Assembly (NCBI RefSeq): GCF_014692675.1
Contig: NZ_JABFCZ010000016.1
Location: 1 to 64,000 of the forward strand
DNA from: Roseibium aggregatum
Lineage (GTDB): Bacteria; Pseudomonadota; Alphaproteobacteria; Rhizobiales; Stappiaceae
Direction: 5' to 3'
Length of the DNA: 64,000 bases
Made by a program: the position numbers and the translations under genes. Positions 57,987-64,000 of this stretch are shown piece after piece (position 1 is the stretch's first letter; each line of letters begins with the position of its first letter). The notes beneath the pieces were generated by a model. It had not been told where the DNA came from and did no database searches. It saw only the letters and a list, made by a program, of their open reading frames with translations.

Positions 57987-59594
57987 TCAGGCGGGTACGC
58001 GCCGGATCAGGCCTGGGGCGGAGGCTGAATCCGTTCCCAGCAGCGCCAGGGCCTGATCCTGCGGGACCGCCTTGCCGAACAGGTATCCCTGGCCGAAGCT
58101 GCAGCCCAGTTGATTGAGAAAGTCGAGCTGGCTTTCCTGCTCGATGCCTTCGGCCGTCGTCGAGATGCCCAGGCCGCTCGCCAGAGCAACCGTGGTTCTG
58201 ACGATCTTGGACTTCTTTTCATCCTGCTCCAGGCCCGAGACGAAAATCCGGTCGATCTTGATCTTGTCGAAGGTGAGGGCGGAAAGCTGCGCCAGGCTGG
58301 AATAGCCGGTCCCGAAATCATCGAGAACGACGCGGATGCCGGCGCCCCGCAGATCCTGGATCATGGCCGCGGCCAGGTCGGTGTCGCGAACCAGCGCGCT
58401 TTCGGTGATTTCGATTTCCAGCCGGTGCGGGCTGAGTCCGGTCTCGCCCAGGATCTTGAAAATCTTCAGGCCCAGGTAGCGGTCTTCCAGCATCCTGGGG
58501 GAGACATTGAACGCGAGATGCACCTGTTTCGGCCAGTCCATGGCGTCCTTGCACGCCCGTCTGAGCAGATGTTCCGACAGGTCCGAAATCAGGCCGGTAT
58601 TTTCGGCAATGCCGATGAACAGTTCCGGCGAGATGAAGCCGTCCTCGGGCGTGTTCCAGCGGGCGAGGGCTTCGAAACCGATGATCTCGCCGGTCTTCAG
58701 GTCGATGAGCGGCTGGTAATAGGGAACGATATCGCCATTTGCCACCGCGTTCCTCAACCGGCGTTCGATGCGCGTGCGCCGGGCAAGGTCCTCATTGATC
58801 TCGGGCTGAAACTCCACATAGGAGTTCCGGCCCTGCCGTTTGGCGACACTCAGTGCGAGAATCGCCTGTTTGACCACGTCTTTAAGCCTGAGGCCGTGTT
58901 CGGGACAACTTGAAAGACCGACGCAGGCTCCGACCGAAATCTGCGACCCCTTGATGTCGAAGGGCGTGTTCAGCAGGTTGATCAGGTCTTCAGCCAGCTT
59001 CAGGGCCTGCTGGGGATCGGAGCAGTTTTCGCAGCGGTTCGATGCCGTGCAGCCGGCGATGAGGAGAAATTCGTCACTGCCGAGCCGCAGGGCAATGGAC
59101 TCCGGCAGAAACCCGGCAAGCCGCTTGGAAATGTCGATGAGCAGCATATCGCCGCCGTCGGGCCCCACGGTTTCGTTGACCTTCTTGAAACCGTCAAGAT
59201 CGAATGCCAAAACGCCGTAACCCGCCTCGCCGAAAGTCCTTTCGACGATGTCAGGGGCCTTTTCCTCCAGGAACCGGCGGTTGGGCAACCTGGTGAGAAA
59301 GTCGTGATAGGTGATCCAGTCGGCCTTGGATTCGGCCAGTGTGCGGCGACCCTGTTCGTGTTTCAGATCAAGGAACTTGCGAAATCCGAAGGCGTAGCCG
59401 GCGCAACCGGCGATAAGCGCACCGATAATCAGGCTGTCGATGCTGGAATGCAGCTGCGAGTGCCGGCCGTCCTGGAGAAGCTTGAGTGCGCCGGCGGCCT
59501 GTGTCGCGACAAGGGCAACACAGACAACAAAGACTGCCAACAATCCGTAGCGCATAATTTTACGCTTGTTCGGAAATCGAAACTCTTCTCGCAT
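57987..59594 (-). CDS. Membrane-bound GGDEF/EAL protein, probably a c-di-GMP phosphodiesterase
   Basis: The product is 535 residues. Two N-terminal membrane helices (GLLAVFVVCVALVATQAAG; SLIIGALIAGCAGYAFGF) are followed by a GGDEF domain whose active-site motif reads GSDEF (RLGSDEFLLI), so cyclase activity is doubtful. An insertion with clustered cysteines (GCTASNRCENCSDP) follows directly. The EAL domain is complete (GFEALARW, NVSPRML, EITESALV, DDFGTGYSS), so c-di-GMP cleavage is likely. Confidence 0.92.
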   Translation of the reverse strand: MREEFRFPNKRKIMRYGLLAVFVVCVALVATQAAGALKLLQDGRHSQLHSSIDSLIIGALIAGCAGYAFGFRKFLDLKHEQGRRTLAESKADWITYHDFLTRLPNRRFLEEKAPDIVERTFGEAGYGVLAFDLDGFKKVNETVGPDGGDMLLIDISKRLAGFLPESIALRLGSDEFLLIAGCTASNRCENCSDPQQALKLAEDLINLLNTPFDIKGSQISVGACVGLSSCPEHGLRLKDVVKQAILALSVAKRQGRNSYVEFQPEINEDLARRTRIERRLRNAVANGDIVPYYQPLIDLKTGEIIGFEALARWNTPEDGFISPELFIGIAENTGLISDLSEHLLRRACKDAMDWPKQVHLAFNVSPRMLEDRYLGLKIFKILGETGLSPHRLEIEITESALVRDTDLAAAMIQDLRGAGIRVVLDDFGTGYSSLAQLSALTFDKIKIDRIFVSGLEQDEKKSKIVRTTVALASGLGISTTAEGIEQESQLDFLNQLGCSFGQGYLFGKAVPQDQALALLGTDSASAPGLIRRVPA

Positions 59595-60032
59595 CAGGAC
59601 GGCTCGAAAAAATCCGCATAATTCTCAGGTAGTAATATTGTCAGTGTAATACTTTGGATTGTCTTAACGCCAAGGGATCGCTGTCTCCCTGTTTCGGGGG
59701 GGAGCGAGACGACATCCCTTGACTTTGCAGTGCACAAATCCCATACAGTAGCCATTGCATTCGGCCGCCGCGTGAGCGGCCCGCACAAAAGCGCTCACTT
59801 TCAGGCGCTGAAGCTTGTGCAAGATGCAGTCTCAATCGGTTTATTTGAACCGGCTTTTTCCAGGTTCCCATTTCACGCGGGGTTCTACCGATCGGCTAAC
59901 CTGAGCGGACAATCCAGTCCCAGGTGAGTGTGCCGGTCGCAACCGCAATCTCATACTCCGCAGCCGACAGGCCGTGGAGCCTTGGCGCATTTTGCTTCAA
60001 TCGGGCAAGGTGCAGTTCCAGAAGGGTATAAC
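59595..60032. other. Intergenic region and long leader of the RNA helicase gene
   Basis: About 440 bases separate the divergent GGDEF/EAL and helicase genes. No open frame has a plausible product. A long 5' leader would suit cold-regulated RNA helicases, but I could not fix a specific structure by eye. Confidence 0.4.
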
Positions 60033-61382
60033 TTGACAGAATTTCAATCGCTTGGCCTCTCCGATCAACTTCTCAAGGCCATCGAGGCGAACGGCTATGA
60101 CACGCCGACGCCAATCCAGAAAGACGCAATCCCGCTTATCCTCAAAGGCGAAGACCTGATGGGTCTCGCCCAGACAGGCACCGGCAAGACGGCGGCCTTC
60201 GGCCTGCCCCTGGTGGAGCGGCTCCTTGCCCATCCCGGCAGGGCCGAACCGAAAGGCGCCCAGGCACTTATCCTGGCGCCCACGCGTGAACTGGTGAACC
60301 AGATCGCGAAGAACCTGGTGTCGTTCGTGCGCGGCACGCCGCTGCGTGTGACTTCGGTCGTCGGCGGCGTTTCCATCAACAGCCAGATCAAGCGCATGTC
60401 GCGCGGAACCGATATCCTGGTGGCGACGCCCGGGCGTCTACTCGATCTCGTTGACCGCAATGCGGTGACCCTCAGGAACGTTTCCTTCCTGGTCCTCGAT
60501 GAAGCTGATCAGATGCTCGATCTCGGCTTCATCCATGCCCTGCGCAAGATCGCATCGCTGGTTTCCAAAAAACGCCAGACGCTCCTGTTTTCGGCAACCA
60601 TGCCGAAGCAGATCAACGAACTGGCGCAGTCCTATCTCACCGATCCGGTCCGCGTTGAAGTCGCCCCGGCCGGCAAGACGGCGGACAAGATCGATCAATC
60701 CGTCCATTTCATGGACCAGAAGGCCAAGACGGACTTCCTTGTTTCGACCCTGTGCGAGCGGCCCGATGACATGTCGCTGGTCTTCTGCCGCACCAAGCAC
60801 GGTGCCGAACGGCTGATGCGCAAGATGGTCTCATCCGGCATTCAGGCGGGGTCCATTCACGGCAACAAAAGCCAGAGCCAGCGCGAAAGGGCCATCAAGG
60901 GTCTTCGCGAGGGACAGATCAAGGTCCTCGTTGCCACCGATGTGGCCGCCCGCGGTATCGACATTCCCGGCGTCAGCCATGTCTATAATTTCGAGCTGCC
61001 CGAAGTTCCGGAAGCCTATGTGCACCGGATCGGCCGGACCGCGCGCGCAGGTGCGGACGGCGAGGCCGTGGCCCTGTGCAGTCCGGAGGAAATCGGCCTG
61101 TTCCGCCAGATCGAAAAGCTGATCGGCATTTCGATCGACGTCGCCAGCGGCGACGTTCCGCCTGCCAGTGCTGCGGTTTCTCCGGGCAAGGGCCGAGGCG
61201 GAAATCGCGGCCGCCAGAACAACGGGCGCCAGAACAACGGCCGTCAGAACAATGGCGGCCAGGGCAGGGGCAATCAGGCCAGGGGCGAAAAGTCCCGGTC
61301 CGGCGACAATGACAACGCCGCGTCCAAGGCGCGCCGCCAGCGCTCAAGACGGCCCGCCCGCCGGCGCACCGAGGCGGCGTAA
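60033..61382 (+). CDS. rhlE: DEAD-box RNA helicase, RhlE-like
   Basis: The product is 449 residues from a TTG at 60033 with an AGAAGGG site; an upstream in-frame ATG at 59928 would add 35 residues without family similarity. The Q motif (GYDTPTPIQKDAIP), Walker A AQTGTGKT, DEAD (VLDEADQML), SAT (FSATMPKQ) and motif VI HRIGRTARAG are all present. The C-terminal tail has repeated NNGRQ units and ends in basic residues, typical of RNA-binding tails. It unwinds RNA in ribosome assembly or decay. Confidence 0.94.
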   Translation: MTEFQSLGLSDQLLKAIEANGYDTPTPIQKDAIPLILKGEDLMGLAQTGTGKTAAFGLPLVERLLAHPGRAEPKGAQALILAPTRELVNQIAKNLVSFVRGTPLRVTSVVGGVSINSQIKRMSRGTDILVATPGRLLDLVDRNAVTLRNVSFLVLDEADQMLDLGFIHALRKIASLVSKKRQTLLFSATMPKQINELAQSYLTDPVRVEVAPAGKTADKIDQSVHFMDQKAKTDFLVSTLCERPDDMSLVFCRTKHGAERLMRKMVSSGIQAGSIHGNKSQSQRERAIKGLREGQIKVLVATDVAARGIDIPGVSHVYNFELPEVPEAYVHRIGRTARAGADGEAVALCSPEEIGLFRQIEKLIGISIDVASGDVPPASAAVSPGKGRGGNRGRQNNGRQNNGRQNNGGQGRGNQARGEKSRSGDNDNAASKARRQRSRRPARRRTEAA

Positions 61383-61432
61383 GCAACCGCAGGCCTAAGA
61401 TAAATCTGTGCCGGGTTCGAGTTCGCTAGCCG

Positions 61433-61777
61433 TTACTGGCAGCAGCGCCAGACCTCGCTGGTCCAGCAGCAGGCGTACTCACCCCGGCACAGGAAGCAAT
61501 AAGGCGATTCATCGGAGCAGTAGGCGCCGCTGCCGACGGGGCATTCATCACCGCGCGCCACTTCTTCCGGCATGCCCGGGCGGCCCAGTTGCGCGATGGA
61601 CATCGGTGCGGCATTCGGCTGCCTGAGAGGCGTATATGGAGCGCCGGGGCTGTTGTTCGCCGCAGAGGCTGCCGATGGCGGCGTCAATTCGGTCGCATGA
61701 AGGCCGCCGACCGCAGCCAGGCTATAGCCCGAGATGGCGAATGCGATCAGCAAGCGCCGTATCAAACGGATCGTCAT
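61433..61777 (-). CDS. Small secreted cysteine-rich protein
   Basis: The product is 114 residues. A signal peptide (LIRRLLIAFAISGYSLAAVG, cleavage near HAT) is followed by a Pro/Ala/Ser-rich linker and a C-terminal 40 residues with eight cysteines in the pattern C-x7-C-x6-C-x2-C-x5-CC-x6-CC, ending WRCCQ. No family is recognised. Such spacing suggests a compact fold with four disulfides, for example an enzyme inhibitor, toxin or envelope peptide; this is inference. Confidence 0.7.
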   Translation of the reverse strand: MTIRLIRRLLIAFAISGYSLAAVGGLHATELTPPSAASAANNSPGAPYTPLRQPNAAPMSIAQLGRPGMPEEVARGDECPVGSGAYCSDESPYCFLCRGEYACCWTSEVWRCCQ

Positions 61778-62428
61778 GAGGCATCCTCCCGTTGCCGATC
61801 AGCCGTAATTTTGCCCGGAAACGGTTGCATCCGCCTTGATTCATGTCGTTTCCCGCAAAAAAAACATGGCTATGTGCGGTATACCGGGGCGGCCGGGAAG
61901 ATCGTTTTTGCTTGGCGGGGTCTGTTAATAATTTCCATTTTTACAAAAAAACAGTTTGACCAATTGGTCAGGCGTATGTATACACGCGCCATCGGCGACG
62001 TAAGGGAACTTGCGGGTGTGTGAAATTATATGATCAGACACCGACGACCGGGGCGGATTTACCCGATTTGGGAAACGGACCTCAGGGCCGACAGAGTTTT
62101 GGCAGTTTGATTGCCGCGGAATACCGAATATCAGCGTATCATGGATCGTCTTGTCCGAGTGTAGCCGGATGGGGCAGTTTCCGTTTCGTCATTGACAAAG
62201 ACGAAACGGCAGCCGGATGCCTGATATTTGAACAAATCCCAGGTGAGGGGCGTTTGGCACACACCTGAATGTATACAAAATGCCTTGTGGCAGCGGGCAA
62301 AGGCCCGGGTTCTGGTTCAACAAGACGAACATGCAGCCCGCGGGAACCCTTATGACCTTTGACAACCGCGACCGGCTGCGCCGGCCTCCGTCGGCGGTCA
62401 GTCGGACAATGACCCATCGGCCACAAGC
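61778..62428. other. Intergenic region between the cysteine-rich gene and the ETF-QO gene
   Basis: About 650 bases without a supported gene. The stretch 61850-62050 is AT-richer than its surroundings and could hold the promoter of the minus-strand cysteine-rich gene. Short frames on both strands lack recognisable sequence. A strong terminator closes the right side. Confidence 0.5.
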
Positions 62429-62469
62429 AAACGGCACCGGGATCCTCCCCCCGGTGCCGTTTTTGTTTG
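62429..62469. terminator. Strong hairpin terminator near the ETF-QO gene
   Basis: A perfect 13-bp stem pairs 62429-62441 with 62450-62462 across an 8-base loop, followed on the plus strand by TTTGTTT. On the minus strand it is followed by a shorter T-run, so it can also end the ETF-QO transcript 35 bases after its stop. Confidence 0.85.
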
Positions 62470-62503
62470 TACGCTGCCGGTGAGTGTCCGGCAGGCTCAC
62501 ATC

Positions 62504-64000
62504 TTACATGTTCGGGTAGTTCGGTCCGCCGGTCCCTTCGGGAACCGTCCAGGTGATGTTGCCGTTCGGATCCTTGATGTCGCAGGTCTTGCAGTGGACG
62601 CAGTTCTGCGCGTTGATCTGGAACCTCGGCGCGTCGGCACCTTCTTCCACCCATTCATAGACGCCTGCGGGGCAGTACCGGCTCGACGGGCCCGCAAAGA
62701 CATCGTGCTCCGACGACTTCTGCAGCGCATCGTCTTTCACCTTGAGGTGAATCGGCTGATCTTCCTCGTGGTTGGTGTTCGACAGGAACACGGAAGAAAG
62801 CTTGTCGAAGGAGATCACGCCGTCCGGCTTCGGATAGTCGATCTTCGGACAATCCTTTGCCGGCTTCAGGCTGGCTGCATCGGTCTTGCCGTGCTTCAGC
62901 GTGCCGAAGAACGAAAAGCCGAACAGCTCGTTGGTCCACATGTCGAGGCCGCCGAGCGCAATGCCGAGCACGGTTCCGAACTTCGACCACAACGGTTTCA
63001 CGTTGCGGACTTTCTTCAGGTCCTTGCCGATCTCGCTCGCCCGCCAGGCAGTGTCATAACCGGTCAATTCCGTATTGGCCTCGCCACGGCCGATCGCGGC
63101 CATGACTTCTTCCGCCGCCAGCATGCCGGACAGCATGGCGTTATGGGAGCCCTTGATCCGGGGGACGTTCACGAACCCGGCCGAGCAGCCCATGATGAGA
63201 CCGCCGGGGAAGGAAAGCTTGGGAACGGACTGGAAGCCGCCTTCGGTGATCGCCCGCGCGCCATAGGCGATGCGCTTGCCGCCCTCGAAGGTGTCGCGGA
63301 TGGCCGGATGGGTCTTGAAACGCTGGAACTCGTCGAAGGGGGACAGCCACGGATTTTCGTAGTTCAGGTGAAGTACGAAGCCGACCGCCACCTGGTTGTC
63401 CTCCAGGTGGTACAGGAACGATCCGCCGCCGGTCTTGCCGTCGAGCGGCCAGCCGAAGGAATGCTGGACCAGGCCCGGCTTGTGTTTTTCCGGATCGATC
63501 TGCCACAATTCCTTGATGCCGATGCCGAACTTCGGCACGTCGCAGTCCCGGTCGAGGGCGAATTTCGCGATCAGTTCCTTGGCGATGGAGCCGCGTGCGC
63601 CTTCGCCGATCAGCGTGTATTTGGCCCGCAGTTCCATGCCCCGGGTGAACTGGGCATTCGGTTTGCCGTCACGGCCTATACCCATGTCGCCGGTTGCAAC
63701 GCCGACAACGCGGCCTTCGTCGTCATAAAGGACCTCGGCTGCCGCAAAGCCCGGATAAATCTCGACGCCGAGCGCTTCCGCCTTTTCCGCCAGCCAGCGG
63801 CAGACGTTGCCGAGCGAGACGATGTAGTTGCCGTGATTGTTCATGAGTTTCGGCATGAACATGTTCGGCAGCCGCATGGAGCCGGCCGGCCCGAGAACCA
63901 GGAAATGATCGGCGGTGACCGGGGTCTTGATCGGCGTGTCCTCGTCGCGCCATTCCGGCAGCAGCTTGTCGAGCCCGATCGGGTCGATGACGGCACCGGA
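62504..64000 (-). CDS. Electron transfer flavoprotein-ubiquinone oxidoreductase, N-terminus outside window
   Basis: 498 residues are visible; the frame is open to the window edge and full proteins have about 550, so about 50 N-terminal residues, including the FAD loop, are missing. Seen are GLDKLLPEWR, LIGEGARGSIAKELI, GALIRAL-type quinone region around GLIMGCSAGFVNVPRIKG, and the 4Fe-4S cysteines in RYCPAGVYEW and NCVHCKTCDIKDPN. It passes electrons from ETF (fatty acid and choline/betaine-type oxidation) to ubiquinone at the inner membrane. Confidence 0.95.
   Translation of the reverse strand, partial: SGAVIDPIGLDKLLPEWRDEDTPIKTPVTADHFLVLGPAGSMRLPNMFMPKLMNNHGNYIVSLGNVCRWLAEKAEALGVEIYPGFAAAEVLYDDEGRVVGVATGDMGIGRDGKPNAQFTRGMELRAKYTLIGEGARGSIAKELIAKFALDRDCDVPKFGIGIKELWQIDPEKHKPGLVQHSFGWPLDGKTGGGSFLYHLEDNQVAVGFVLHLNYENPWLSPFDEFQRFKTHPAIRDTFEGGKRIAYGARAITEGGFQSVPKLSFPGGLIMGCSAGFVNVPRIKGSHNAMLSGMLAAEEVMAAIGRGEANTELTGYDTAWRASEIGKDLKKVRNVKPLWSKFGTVLGIALGGLDMWTNELFGFSFFGTLKHGKTDAASLKPAKDCPKIDYPKPDGVISFDKLSSVFLSNTNHEEDQPIHLKVKDDALQKSSEHDVFAGPSSRYCPAGVYEWVEEGADAPRFQINAQNCVHCKTCDIKDPNGNITWTVPEGTGGPNYPNM

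Noticed and set aside
61198..61290. Short tandem repeats considered as a CRISPR-like or regulatory array
   Set aside because: They lie inside the helicase gene and encode repeated Asn-Gly-Arg-Gln units of its RNA-binding tail; there are no spacers.

Overview
The window is high-GC, gene-dense alphaproteobacterial chromosome. The split F0 operon (atpI-atpB-atpE-b'-b), the order mutY - DUF721/dciA - dsbA - smc, and the presence of ETF-QO and a MaeB-type malic enzyme fit a marine Hyphomicrobiales lineage such as Stappiaceae (Roseibium/Labrenzia-like). The taxonomic call is inference from gene content; no rRNA or tRNA gene was seen.

Layout. 1-1.7 kb: the 3' part of an IS66-family transposase whose right end cuts a small FINCPFDD-family gene, which is translationally coupled to a DUF2188 gene. 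1.8-8.1 kb: an accessory segment holding a secreted protein that ends in a ubiquitin-like domain, two unknown small genes, a globin-coupled chemotaxis receptor and a LuxR-type regulator. 8.1-11.4 kb: a MacAB-like ABC exporter. 11.7-26.3 kb: core genes (bfr, a 2OG oxygenase, mutY, dciA, a dsbA-like gene, smc, the F0 operon, rnhB, a radical SAM gene, a glycosyltransferase, a DMT permease and a small P-loop kinase). 26.5-29.9 kb: a carnitine catabolism cluster with a CdhR-like regulator. 29.9-33.0 kb: an AroQ paralogue, an orphan TRAP binding protein and two tandem FCD/GntR regulators. 33.1-38.1 kb: a DabA-DabB inorganic-carbon transporter with a divergent LysR gene. 38.7-42.2 kb: an unrecognised protein of about 1157 aa with several membrane segments. 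42.7-44.9 kb: an ArsR/MFS divergent pair and an AT-rich islet. 45.0-52.8 kb: a NarL-type two-component system followed by a MoxR/Bat-like operon. 52.9-64 kb: moaB, an aminotransferase, a ceramidase-like gene, maeB, a GGDEF/EAL gene, an rhlE-like helicase, a cysteine-rich secreted peptide and a partial ETF-QO.

The most unusual observation is an architecture repeated three times. An intact gene is followed by a cargo segment, and the far side of the cargo carries a gapless, diverged copy of only the 3' end of that same gene. The three cases are a MacB-like permease (260 bp, about 89% identical, 6.1-kb cargo), a GntR gene (222 bp, about 85%, 5.1-kb cargo with dabAB) and an MFS gene (90 bp, about 74%, 0.56-kb AT-rich cargo). 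In all three the orientation is gene 5' to 3', cargo, 3'-end copy, which suggests a common route of gene gain that preserves the target gene's C-terminus. The second notable item is the predicted periplasmic protein at 2221-4107, which carries a Sel1-like region and a clear C-terminal ubiquitin-like domain lacking a terminal di-glycine.
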